Below are positions 19,521-27,609 of a DNA stretch of 64,000 nt, one piece after another. The stretch lies in assembly GCF_030866765.1 (NCBI RefSeq), contig NZ_CP133017.1, positions 5,746,501 to 5,810,500 on the forward strand, written 5' to 3'. Positions within the stretch are counted from its first letter, which is position 1. Each line of letters begins with the position of its first letter. The notes beneath the pieces are model-generated. The model had not been told where the DNA came from. It saw only the letters and a program-made list of their open reading frames with translations, and searched no databases. The translations under genes and the position numbers were made by a program. Source of the stretch: Paenibacillus silvisoli (GTDB lineage: Bacteria > Bacillota > Bacilli > Paenibacillales > Paenibacillaceae).

Positions 19521-21300
19521 GGCCGGCTGCTCCTTCCGTTTGAACGGGGATGCGAAGCGTAACGACGGTTCCCGCCCGTTCCTTGCTTTGGATTTCGATT
19601 CCGTAATGCCCCTCGAAGAGGAATTGAAGACGGTTATGAACGTTTAGCAGTCCGACGCCGCCATCCTTCTCCGAGTGCTCCTGCGCCGCCAGCCGCCCGC
19701 CTTCGAGCAGCTGCCGGATGTCCGCGAGCTTTTCATCGCTCATGCCGACGCCATCGTCCGCGACCGTCAAGAGCAGGTCCTGCCTGCCGCTCGAATCAAG
19801 CGCAAGCGCTGCGGAAACGGTCAGCGTGCCCCGCTCGTACCTCGGCTCCAAGCCGTGATAGACGGCATTTTCGACGATCGGCTGCAGAATCATTTTCGGC
19901 ACCTTCACCTGCATTAAGCTCTCCTCGACCGCTGCCGAGAAATCGAACCGGCCCGAGAAGCGAATCATTTGGATGTTCATATAGGCGCGGGCGATTTGGA
20001 TCTCCTCCGACAGCGGCACCGCGTCTTCTCCCTTGATGCTGTAGCGGAAAATACGGGACAGCGCCCGCGTCATATCGCGAATTTCCGGCACCTCCCGTTC
20101 GGAGGCTAGGCCGCGGATCGTGTCCAGCGTGTTATATAGAAAATGCGGATTGACCTGGCTTTTCAAAAAATCATATTCCGCGCGCTTCTTCTCGAACTCC
20201 GTCTTCAAGAGCCTGTCATTCGAATCGACCAGCTGCTCCGTCAGATGCTGAACGTCCGAGAGCATCTGATTGTACCGGATGCCGATGACCTCCGCCTCCG
20301 CCGAGCCGTACAGGTCCACCCGCTTGTTCAAATCGTCCTTTTTGTTAATTCTCATGTAATGATACAGCTTGCGAAGGGGCAAAATCATATTGTTCAAAAT
20401 GAACACGAACGGCACCATCAGCAGCAAAATACCGACCGCCAGCGCGATCAGCGTCTGCTTGCGCAGGTTGCGGATATCTTGAAAGAACACATCGTCCGGG
20501 ATTAGCCGGACGATCTTCCCGCCGATTTCGGGCAGCGCTTTCACTTGAACGTGATTCAGCTTGCCATTCAAGCGGACGACGCCGCTTTCTTCGCTGCCGG
20601 CCGGCAGCTCGAACGGCTGTCCGATCTGGTCCCGGTCGTTGCTCATAAAAATCGTATTGCCGCGGTCCAGCAAATAAACGCTCGTTCCCGGCTGCAGCGA
20701 CTTCAGATCGTAGCCGCCGGTTAGCGTCGAGGCGTCTATGATCAGCACCATTTGCCCGATATCGCTCGTATACCGGTTATGGATATCGCTTGAAAAAATA
20801 TTCGTGCCGACGGCGAAGCAAGAACGCTCCAGGCCGAAGGTTTTACAAGTCTGGATATTAGAAAAGTAGGAATCCGCGCGCTCCGGCATAAAATTGCCGA
20901 ACAACGTCTGCGTGCTCCCCTGCAGCGAGAACGATTCGCCATTATGGCCAATGACGATAAAATCAAGTATGCCCGGCTTGACCGTAGACAAGTTAATGAA
21001 CAGGTTTCTCAGCGTCGGGTAGCGCTGCAGCTTGGAGAGCGGATCCTCGTCCAGCAAATAATCCTGAACCGATTTGTTGTACGCGACATTGTACGTCAGC
21101 CATTTGATGACGTCGTAATTCGATAAAATCGTTTGCTCGATTTGTCCGAAAATATCGTTCGTATACACTTCGTTGTTCTTCGTCAGAAACGCCGCGCTCC
21201 TGCTGTAATTGAACAGCAAAATCGCAATGATGACCGCCATCGTCAAGACGGCAATCAGATACATCTGTCCGCGGATCGGCAATTTGCGCAATAAATTCAT
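19513..21300 (-). CDS. Sensor histidine kinase (YesM-like)
   Basis: About 595 residues from the ATG at 21300 (MNLLRKLPIRGQMYLIAVLT), which has a GGGGGACAGG ribosome binding site. A membrane span (about 13-35) precedes an extracellular sensor region (about 36-275), then a second span, a HAMP-like linker, the His_kinase box with the phosphorylated His in FLKSQVNPHFLYNTLDTIRG, and a HATPase domain (ENAVYHG, ADDGVGMS, GGVGLLNVHNRLQ). This matches the YesM/LytS-like class that senses sugars or cell-wall glycans at the surface and phosphorylates AraC-type regulators. Confidence 0.93.
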   Translation of the reverse strand: MNLLRKLPIRGQMYLIAVLTMAVIIAILLFNYSRSAAFLTKNNEVYTNDIFGQIEQTILSNYDVIKWLTYNVAYNKSVQDYLLDEDPLSKLQRYPTLRNLFINLSTVKPGILDFIVIGHNGESFSLQGSTQTLFGNFMPERADSYFSNIQTCKTFGLERSCFAVGTNIFSSDIHNRYTSDIGQMVLIIDASTLTGGYDLKSLQPGTSVYLLDRGNTIFMSNDRDQIGQPFELPAGSEESGVVRLNGKLNHVQVKALPEIGGKIVRLIPDDVFFQDIRNLRKQTLIALAVGILLLMVPFVFILNNMILPLRKLYHYMRINKKDDLNKRVDLYGSAEAEVIGIRYNQMLSDVQHLTEQLVDSNDRLLKTEFEKKRAEYDFLKSQVNPHFLYNTLDTIRGLASEREVPEIRDMTRALSRIFRYSIKGEDAVPLSEEIQIARAYMNIQMIRFSGRFDFSAAVEESLMQVKVPKMILQPIVENAVYHGLEPRYERGTLTVSAALALDSSGRQDLLLTVADDGVGMSDEKLADIRQLLEGGRLAAQEHSEKDGGVGLLNVHNRLQFLFEGHYGIEIQSKERAGTVVTLRIPVQTEGAAGHV

Positions 21301-21341
21301 AAGCCTGTCCCCCGTCACCCGCCTGCTTCGTATTATGGGTT

Positions 21342-21363
21342 CGAAACGTTTCACACTATTATA
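21342..21363 (-). promoter_or_regulatory. Extended -10 promoter and palindrome before the kinase operon
   Basis: On the minus strand TGTTATAAT (TATAAT complement at 21358-21363) forms an extended -10 element. Just downstream is a perfect 10-bp palindrome GAAACGTTTC (about 21343-21352), a plausible operator between promoter and gene. No consensus -35 is seen. The region abuts the terminator of the siderophore-binding gene. Confidence 0.5.
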
Positions 21364-21370
21364 ACATAAC

Positions 21371-21420
21371 AAAAAAGAGTGCAGATTCGCTTTTCATCGG
21401 AATGAAAAGGAACCGCACTC
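21371..21420 (-). terminator. Terminator of the siderophore-binding gene
   Basis: The inverted repeat GAGTGCGGTTC / GATTCGCACTC-like (with one bulge) is followed on the minus strand by six T residues, 18 bp after the stop codon of the upstream lipoprotein gene. It is a good intrinsic terminator. Confidence 0.8.
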
Positions 21421-21437
21421 GTTCGTTTGAACACGTC

Positions 21438-22454
21438 TTATTTCACGAGCAGCTTAAGCGCATCGTCCATCATTTTCTCGCCGGCGATTTTACCGGAGTA
21501 GAGCCAGCTGCTGTCCGCAGACACTTCATACACATGGCCGTTTTTCACGGCAGGGATGTTTTTCCATACCGGATTTTTCAGCGTTTCGGCAGCATCCGTC
21601 TTGTCGCTGTTCACGAGGATGATGTGGTCAGCCGTCAATTCGGCCAGCTTCTCCATCGCAACCGGATTCCACGTCGCTTTCGTTTCCGCCGGAATTTCGT
21701 TGACGAGGTTCGGAGGCGTTACGCCAAGATCCTTGTACAGAACGGCACCGGCCGATTTCGTTTCGTCCACGATATAGAAGTTCTTCGCAACAAGCCACAG
21801 TACCGCTACGGACTGCTTATCGATCGCCGTTGCCAGCTTCGCTTTCGCGTCGGCTGCTTTCGCGTCGTAATCGGAGATCGCTTTGTCGGCATCCTCGCTC
21901 TTATTGAGCAGGCCGCCGATTGTCTTCAGCGCTTCGCGCCAGTCATTGTTGACTTTGTCGCCAAGCACGTAGGTCGGAGCAATCTTCGCGTACTGCTCGT
22001 AAAGCCCCTTCTGCACCTGGGATTCGGAACCGATCACGATCAAATCGGGCGTCAGGCTGAGCACGTTCTCAACCGGCAAGTCCCAGCCGATTGTAGGCAC
22101 GTCTTTCAGCTGCGGCGCCAAGTAGTCTTGAATGCCGTTGGAAACGGACCATTGCGCAACCGGCGTTTGGCCGAGCGTAACGATCGGATCTTCCAGGTAA
22201 GAAGCAAGAATGCGCTGCGGCTGAGCAGGAATCGTAACGTCGTGACCCATCGCGTCCTTCACGACTTTCTCCTGCGCCGGCTCGTTAGCAGCCGCGTTTC
22301 CGCCGTTGTTGGCAGCAGCGTTGCCACCATTGTTGGCAGCGGTATTTGCCCCGTTATTTGCGTTATTGTCGGATTTGCTTCCGCATGCGGACAGCACCAG
22401 CGAAACCGCCAGCAAACCGGTCATGATCAGACTAAACTTTCTCGATTTAAACAA
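21438..22454 (-). CDS. Iron-siderophore ABC substrate-binding lipoprotein
   Basis: About 338 residues. I prefer the TTG at 22454 as start because AGGGGGG lies about 8 bp upstream; an ATG at 22499 would add 15 residues and overlap the promoter/Fur region. The lipobox is VLSACGSKSD. A low-complexity Asn/Gly/Ala repeat (AANNGGNAAANNGGN) forms a linker before a class III binding fold: VTIPAQPQRILASYLEDPIV and NVLSLTPDLIVIGSESQ are typical of FecB/FhuD/BtuF proteins. It captures ferric siderophore outside the cell for a permease and ATPase not in this window. A strong Fur box upstream supports iron repression. Confidence 0.92.
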   Translation of the reverse strand: MFKSRKFSLIMTGLLAVSLVLSACGSKSDNNANNGANTAANNGGNAAANNGGNAAANEPAQEKVVKDAMGHDVTIPAQPQRILASYLEDPIVTLGQTPVAQWSVSNGIQDYLAPQLKDVPTIGWDLPVENVLSLTPDLIVIGSESQVQKGLYEQYAKIAPTYVLGDKVNNDWREALKTIGGLLNKSEDADKAISDYDAKAADAKAKLATAIDKQSVAVLWLVAKNFYIVDETKSAGAVLYKDLGVTPPNLVNEIPAETKATWNPVAMEKLAELTADHIILVNSDKTDAAETLKNPVWKNIPAVKNGHVYEVSADSSWLYSGKIAGEKMMDDALKLLVK

Positions 22455-22502
22455 AGTAGCAGCCCCCCTGTAATGATAATGTCTCTCAATAGCTATCATG
22501 TA

Positions 22503-22523
22503 TGATAATGAATCTCATTTTCA
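22503..22523. promoter_or_regulatory. Fur box
   Basis: The 21-bp site reads, on the minus strand, TGAAAATGAG then ATTCATTATCA. It matches the Fur consensus (three GATAAT-type hexamers) at about 18 of 21 positions. A further ATTATCAT-like element lies between it and the start codon. It sits about 50 bp upstream of the siderophore-binding gene and should give iron-dependent repression of that gene. Confidence 0.8.
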
Positions 22524-22666
22524 ATGTCAAGCATTTTTGCAGGATGTTCGGAAAACAGTCATTTTCCATCTGATCCCCCGCATAGCTTTCTACGATATGG
22601 GCATTGTTCATCATTTTGCTACTCTGTGGTACGCTTGTAATAAAGATGGATCAAGGAGTGCCTCTC

Positions 22667-23773
22667 ATGCCAAAATCAACGCTTCCCCCCTCAGGGGAAA
22701 TTACGCCGCGCCGCATTCTGTTTACGGGCGGCGGCTCCGCGGGACATGTGACCGTGAACGCGGCGCTCATCCCCCAGCTGATCGCGCAAGGCTGGAGCGT
22801 GTCGTATATCGGCTCGAAGACCGGCATCGAGAAACAGCTGATCAGCCGGCTGGACGGCGTCGACTATTACGGCATCTCGACCGGAAAGCTGCGGCGCTAT
22901 ATCGATCTCGAGAACGTCAAGGACCCGTTCCGGGTCGTCAAAGGCGTTTTCCAGGCTTACCGCCTCATCCGCGGGCTGAAGCCAGACCTGCTATTCTCGA
23001 AGGGCGGCTTCGTTTCCGTCCCGGTCGTCATCGGCGCTTGGCTGAACCGGGTGCCGGTCATCATTCACGAGTCGGATCTAACCCCCGGCCTCGCCAACCG
23101 GATCGCCGGCCCGTTCGCGAAGCGCATCTGCATCACCTTCGCGGAAACCGCCAAGCTGCTGAAGGACGGCAAAGCCGTTCATGTCGGCCCGATTATCCGC
23201 ACCGAGCTTCGCAAAGGAAGCGCGTGGAAAGGGATGCAGTGGTGCAAATTCACCCCGGGCAAGCCCGTCCTGCTCATAATGGGCGGCAGCCTCGGCTCGC
23301 AGCGGATCAATCAGGCGATCAGACGGAATGTCGGCGCGCTGACGAAGAGCTACCAAGTCATTCATATTTGCGGCAAAGGCGAGCTCGACGAACGCTTGAA
23401 AGGCGTTAACGGGTACCGGCAATACGAATATATCCATGACGAGCTGCCCGATGTGCTGGCATGCACCGATTTGGTCATTTCGCGGGCCGGCTCCAATTCG
23501 ATTTTCGAATTTTTGGCGCTGCGCAAGCCGATGCTGCTCATCCCGCTCTCGAAACAGGCAAGCCGCGGCGATCAGATTCTGAACGCGGAATCGTTCCGCC
23601 AGGCCGGTTACTGCGAAGTGCTGCAAGAGGAAGAGCTGACCGACGATACGCTGCTGTCGACGTTGGCCAGCATCTACGGAAACCGGGACGCCATTAAAGC
23701 GCAGATGGGGCAGAACGGGCAAGCCGATGCCATCAAGCGGGTGATCGCCCTGATCGAAGAAAACGCGATATAG
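22667..23773 (+). CDS. murG: MurG-like N-acetylglucosaminyltransferase
   Basis: 368 residues from the ATG at 22667, with AAGGAG 9 bp upstream. MurG transfers GlcNAc from UDP-GlcNAc to lipid I on the cytoplasmic face of the membrane to make lipid II. Family signatures are present in order: ILFTGGGSAGHVTVNAALIP (N-terminal glycine loop), HESDLTPGLANR, LLIMGGSLGSQRINQAIR, and SRAGSNSIFEFLALRKPMLL then the donor-sugar Gln/Asn region (GDQILNAESF). The length is normal. It stands alone, divergent from an iron-uptake gene and away from any cell-division cluster, so it may be a second MurG paralogue or a related transferase. Confidence 0.85.
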   Translation: MPKSTLPPSGEITPRRILFTGGGSAGHVTVNAALIPQLIAQGWSVSYIGSKTGIEKQLISRLDGVDYYGISTGKLRRYIDLENVKDPFRVVKGVFQAYRLIRGLKPDLLFSKGGFVSVPVVIGAWLNRVPVIIHESDLTPGLANRIAGPFAKRICITFAETAKLLKDGKAVHVGPIIRTELRKGSAWKGMQWCKFTPGKPVLLIMGGSLGSQRINQAIRRNVGALTKSYQVIHICGKGELDERLKGVNGYRQYEYIHDELPDVLACTDLVISRAGSNSIFEFLALRKPMLLIPLSKQASRGDQILNAESFRQAGYCEVLQEEELTDDTLLSTLASIYGNRDAIKAQMGQNGQADAIKRVIALIEENAI

Positions 23774-23779
23774 ATATGG

Positions 23780-23820
23780 AAAATGGCTCGTCCGCAGCAG
23801 ATTGCGAACGAGCCATTTTT
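23780..23820. terminator. Bidirectional terminator
   Basis: AAAATGGCTCGT pairs with ACGAGCCATTTTT around a 17-nt loop. A- and T-tracts flank both sides, so it serves the MurG-like gene and the convergent small gene ending at 23830. Confidence 0.85.
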
Positions 23821-23829
23821 AATCGTGGT

Positions 23830-24210
23830 TTAGATCATAACAGGGCTAAGTTGGGTGATAAAGCTTAATTCCGATTGCGCGTAGCGTTCGTTCTCGACCA
23901 GATTTCCGAACTCGTCAAGACCTGTTACCGTAAACAATACATTTTGCGGCGCATTGGTCACAGCGTCCACTTGAACCTCGTACGCGACATTGCCGGCGAT
24001 AAAAAATTCCCGAACGTCATGCGAGTTAGCTTCTACTTCAAACATCGAATAATAAGCCGTATACCATATATTAGAATCGACGGAAGCGAAGATATGCAAG
24101 GTAACCATGAGCGTTTCCTCCGCATCCAGGTTTCTCGTACTCACGACAATGTTCGTGGCAGCCGTGCCGAAAGCTCTTGTATTCGTAACAATCCCGGTTG
24201 AATAAGCCAT
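23830..24210 (-). CDS. Hypothetical small protein, beta-rich
   Basis: 126 residues beginning MAYSTGIVTNTRAFGTAATN, preceded by AAGGAG about 12 bp before the ATG. I do not recognise the family with confidence. It has no signal peptide or membrane span. The sequence is rich in Thr, Val and aromatic residues with alternating hydrophobics (LHIFASVDSNIWYTAYYSMF, VLFTVTGLDEFGNLV), suggesting one beta-sandwich domain. Similar small beta proteins in spore formers are often surface or spore-coat associated, but that is only a guess. It is a single-gene unit convergent with the MurG-like gene and sharing its terminator. Confidence 0.6.
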   Translation of the reverse strand: MAYSTGIVTNTRAFGTAATNIVVSTRNLDAEETLMVTLHIFASVDSNIWYTAYYSMFEVEANSHDVREFFIAGNVAYEVQVDAVTNAPQNVLFTVTGLDEFGNLVENERYAQSELSFITQLSPVMI

Positions 24211-24306
24211 ATACGCATCAGCTCCTTTCTAGTAGACATGCTGTAGTATATGACAAGCCTTGGGGAATGTTTGGGGTATTGGAGCAAAATTAAAAACGGA
24301 TTCCAT

Positions 24307-25641
24307 TTATTTTTTCCGCGCGTTCAAGCTCTCCTTAATCTCCTCGTACTTCCGTTCGGACAAACCGTAAAATGAAATGCTCGCTACGCACAGCACCAGT
24401 CCCGCCGCCGGCAAAAGCGACATCATAAGCTGAATCCCGTCCAGCACGGAGTTGGTTTGCGCCGCATCGGCGACGTAGCCCGAGAGGGAGAGCCCGTAGC
24501 CGGCCAATGCGCCCGCAATCGCCGAGCACAGCTTGGCGTTAAACGTACCGACCGAGGTCACGATGCTTTCCGACCGCTTCCCCGTCTTCCATTCGGCATA
24601 TTCGATCGTATCCGCCTGCATCGACGTCACAAGCACCAAAATGAATCCGATGCCCAACATGCTGATCGCATTCACGGCGAACACGAGCGCCGTCTGCTCC
24701 GGCTGCACGAAGTAGAATGCCGCGTTTGCCAGTATGCTGATCAAGCCGCCGATCATAAACGTCCGCTTCTTCCCCTGCTTCGCGGCGATCTTCGGCGTGA
24801 TCCCCATCGCAACGAGCATGAGCCCCATGCCGCTTAACAGAAATAATGGCAGAAGTCCCTCGTCGCCAACGTTATATTTTAAATAGTAGACCGTCATCGT
24901 GTTCTTCAAGACCAGCGGCGTCGAGGCAAAGAAGCTGGCCAACGTGACGATTAGCAGCGGCTTGTTGCGAGTAACGACGTTCATGCTGTCCTTCAGCGAC
25001 TTGCGCTCCGTAGACGCGGCCGCGAAACGCTCCTGCGTGTTGCGGAACATCAATATAATTAGCAACGTGCACATAAGCGCAAAAATAAGCGCCGTCCACA
25101 AATAGCCGCGCGCATCCTCGCCCCCGCCGAGCGCCTTCACCATCGGACTGACGGCAGCGCTGGCGATAATGATGCCGACGGCACCGAGTATTTTCGGGAA
25201 CGCGATAATTTTGGTCCGCTCCGCCGTATCGTTCGTCAGCGTCGGCGCAAGCGACCAATAGGGCACGTCGAACAGCGAGTACGCGGTGTTCCAGAGCATG
25301 TAGGTCACGCAGATGTAGACGATTTTCATCGGCATGCTAAACGCCGGCGCATAGAAGCACAGCACCGTGAGCAGGGAGACGATGCTGCCCCCGAGGAGCA
25401 CGAACGGTCTGAATTTGCCCCAGCGCGTGTTGATGCGGTCGATCCATACGGCGACGACCGGGTCGAGCACCGCATCCCAAATTCTTGCGATCAGAAACAA
25501 CGTCCCGACGACGGCGGCGTCGATGCCGAATTCATCGGTGTAGAACACCATGAGGAAGGTAGAAACAAGACCGTAAATCATATTTTGGCCGAGCGCGCCT
25601 AATCCGTACGACCATTTTTCTTTTGCGCTTAATGCCTTCAT
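24307..25641 (-). CDS. GPH family sugar:cation symporter (MFS)
   Basis: 444 residues from the ATG at 25641 (MKALSAKEKWSYGLGALGQN), which has a GGGGGAG ribosome binding site; 36 upstream in-frame codons are not needed. Twelve membrane spans are predicted. Motifs of the glycoside-pentoside-hexuronide:cation symporters (MelB/XynP/YicJ group) are visible: WDAVLDPVVAVWIDRINTRW and GKFRPFVLLG near residues 45-85 and DTIEYAEWKTGKRSES near residue 345. It imports a glycoside or uronide with Na+ or H+. It is a single gene; no glycosidase is adjacent. The substrate may be a xyloside or glucuronide, given the uxaC operon a few kb away. Confidence 0.9.
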   Translation of the reverse strand: MKALSAKEKWSYGLGALGQNMIYGLVSTFLMVFYTDEFGIDAAVVGTLFLIARIWDAVLDPVVAVWIDRINTRWGKFRPFVLLGGSIVSLLTVLCFYAPAFSMPMKIVYICVTYMLWNTAYSLFDVPYWSLAPTLTNDTAERTKIIAFPKILGAVGIIIASAAVSPMVKALGGGEDARGYLWTALIFALMCTLLIILMFRNTQERFAAASTERKSLKDSMNVVTRNKPLLIVTLASFFASTPLVLKNTMTVYYLKYNVGDEGLLPLFLLSGMGLMLVAMGITPKIAAKQGKKRTFMIGGLISILANAAFYFVQPEQTALVFAVNAISMLGIGFILVLVTSMQADTIEYAEWKTGKRSESIVTSVGTFNAKLCSAIAGALAGYGLSLSGYVADAAQTNSVLDGIQLMMSLLPAAGLVLCVASISFYGLSERKYEEIKESLNARKK

Positions 25642-25728
25642 TTCGCCGCTCTCCCCCAGTTCGCATTGGCTGTGCACCAGCTTGTTCGCTCTCAGTGTAC
25701 GTCCGCGGAGGGAGGCGTGTAAATATGT

Positions 25729-25788
25729 AAAAAAAGCAGCAGGTCGCATGCGCCTCGGGTCGTCCCGAAGGCTGCTCTCTGCTGCTTG
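25729..25788 (-). terminator. Terminator of the small secreted protein gene
   Basis: AAGCAGCAG pairs with CTGCTGCTT, followed on the minus strand by a run of seven T residues. It lies 11 bp after the stop codon at 25799. Confidence 0.8.
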
Positions 25789-25798
25789 TATCGGTTGT

Positions 25799-26308
25799 TT
25801 AAGTCTTTGCTTTTGCGCCTGGCTGCGGCTCTGCGTTCGGCTTGTCCTGCTCGTCCTTCATGCCGCGCTTCTTGCAAATTTCCTCGCGAAGCTGCTTCGC
25901 CGACTTGCCTTCCGTTTTAATGCCGAGCGCGGAAGCCTTCTCTTGCAATCTGGCCAGCCGCTTCGCCTTCATCTCGCCTTTGAACTTTTCCCATTTCGCC
26001 GGATCGGCTTCGCGGGCCGCTTTCAGCTCCTTGATCAGCTGCTCCGCGCTCTTGCCTTCCGTGCTGATGCCGAAATAGCCGGCCGCCTCCTGCAAATGCT
26101 TCAGCTTGCGGGCTTTGCGCTCCTCGCTGTTTTTGCCGTCATGATGGTCGCGCCCCCAATGGCCGCGTTCCTGTTCATGCTGTGCTTCCAGCTGATCCGA
26201 AGGCGGCGTCGAGACCGACGGCTCCGCCATGGCCGGAACCGCGGACAGCAGCAATGCCGCCGCCGTGCCGATCGCGATCAACGGTTTGCGAAAATCGTGT
26301 TTGTTCAT
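25799..26308 (-). CDS. Secreted protein with two short helical repeats
   Basis: 169 residues. A Sec signal peptide (about 1-28, ending VPAMAEP) is followed by a charged, His-rich segment (ERGHWGRDHHDGKN) and two copies of a helical motif, LQEAAGYFGISTEGKSAEQL (about 72-91) and LQEKASALGIKTEGKSAKQL (about 120-139). This repeat (hydrophobic helix, G-I-x-T-E-G-K-S-A-x-x-L) is seen in small secreted proteins of Bacillus-like bacteria; I know no function. A lone Cys is near the C-terminus (EEICKKRG). It lies on the same strand as a CobW-type gene upstream, separated by 84 bp. Confidence 0.75.
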   Translation of the reverse strand: MNKHDFRKPLIAIGTAAALLLSAVPAMAEPSVSTPPSDQLEAQHEQERGHWGRDHHDGKNSEERKARKLKHLQEAAGYFGISTEGKSAEQLIKELKAAREADPAKWEKFKGEMKAKRLARLQEKASALGIKTEGKSAKQLREEICKKRGMKDEQDKPNAEPQPGAKAKT

Positions 26309-26392
26309 CTGTAACAGCTCCCTTCCGGGGTCATAGTCGACCCATTCTGCGGATAGTGTGCCCGGGAGCGGATTGTTTTATCCAAAACTTTC

Positions 26393-27436
26393 CTAAACCT
26401 GTTCTTCCCAGCACTGGTTCTCCAGCTTGTGAAGCTCCTTCTCCAGCTCTTCCTTGGCGAAATGCTCGCCGATAAACACGGCCACATCGCTTACGTTGCC
26501 CTGCGGCGTAATGCGGATAAACTCGACCTCGCGGTACGCGTATTGAAATAGGAAGCGGCTGTTCGTATCGGTAAAGGTGACGATTCCTTTCGCCCTGTAC
26601 ACCTCCTGCGGGAGGCTCTTGATGAGCGCTTCGAAGGCGTGGCTGTTAACCGGTCCGGCAAAATAATGCGTCAGCGTCATGACATGCGCGTGCGAAACGT
26701 AGCCCGCGCCGGCGTGGTCATGGTCGTGCGTGCGCGTGTGATCGTGATCGTGGTTGCAGTTTGCGCCGCAGACATGGTCGCTGCCGGCGCTGTCATGCAG
26801 CCGTTGCGCGCTCGCGTCCGGCTTCGCCTTTGGCGCTGCGGTCAGGTCGAACATCGCCAGATCGGTCATGCAGCGGACGGTCACCGTCAGCGGCGCGAAC
26901 GCGTTCAGCCCGCGCACCAGCTGCTGCACCTCGACAAGCTCCTCGGGCGCCAGCATGTCCGCTTTGTTGACGATCAGGTCCGTCGCGCAGCGGATCTGAT
27001 CCTGCATCAGCTTGAAGGTCCGGCCGCCGCGCTTGCTGCGCGCGAGCAGCTCCGGCCCGTCCACGACGGTCGCGATCGTGCGCAGATCGATGCGCATGAA
27101 GAGGGCCGCTTCGGTGATGGCGTCGATGATTTCCATCGGATTGGCCGCGCCGGTCGATTCGATGATGACGACATCGGGCCGATGCTCCTCGATCAGCTCC
27201 TTCAGCTCGATGCTGAGATCGCCGCGGATCGTGCAGCAGATGCAGCCGCTCAGCATTTCGGCCATTGGCACGTCTTGCTCGACGAATTGGCCGTCCAGAT
27301 TGACGTCGCCGAGCTCGTTCATGATGATGGCGACTTTGATGTCCTGCGCTTTATAGTAATCGACGACCCGGTTCAGCAGGGTGGTCTTGCCGCTGCCCAG
27401 GAAGCCGGACAGCAGATGAATCGGAATGGCGGTCAT
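26393..27436 (-). CDS. CobW/COG0523 family GTP-binding metallochaperone
   Basis: 347 residues. A P-loop (GFLGSGKTTLLNRV, about 10-23), the CxCC metal-binding motif in SGCICCTIRGD (about 64-74), the ESTGAANP switch segment and NKAD guanine-specificity motif define a G3E GTPase of COG0523. A His/Cys-rich loop (CGANCNHDHDHTRTHDHDH, about 224-242) before the C-terminal CobW_C domain points to zinc or another transition metal. Members insert or deliver metal to target proteins, often under zinc limitation. It is divergent from a second COG0523 gene. I see no clear Zur box between them, so the regulation is open. Confidence 0.9.
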   Translation of the reverse strand: MTAIPIHLLSGFLGSGKTTLLNRVVDYYKAQDIKVAIIMNELGDVNLDGQFVEQDVPMAEMLSGCICCTIRGDLSIELKELIEEHRPDVVIIESTGAANPMEIIDAITEAALFMRIDLRTIATVVDGPELLARSKRGGRTFKLMQDQIRCATDLIVNKADMLAPEELVEVQQLVRGLNAFAPLTVTVRCMTDLAMFDLTAAPKAKPDASAQRLHDSAGSDHVCGANCNHDHDHTRTHDHDHAGAGYVSHAHVMTLTHYFAGPVNSHAFEALIKSLPQEVYRAKGIVTFTDTNSRFLFQYAYREVEFIRITPQGNVSDVAVFIGEHFAKEELEKELHKLENQCWEEQV

Positions 27437-27609
27437 TCGTTCGATCGTCCTCTCGCTCTAAAAGTTGGCTACATTATACCACAGTCGGATGCATAAATCG
27501 CCGCGGGCGCATTTGCCGCGAGCCGGCGGCTTGCGGAAGTATTATTTTGGCCGCTTGCCGCATATTCTTCTTTGAATGTGGACCTAGGAGGGAGAGTGAA
27601 CGCTCGAAC

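Noticed and set aside
27437-27609. Zur box between the two CobW-type genes
   Set aside because: No TCGTAAT-N-ATTACGA-like site is present in this gap.
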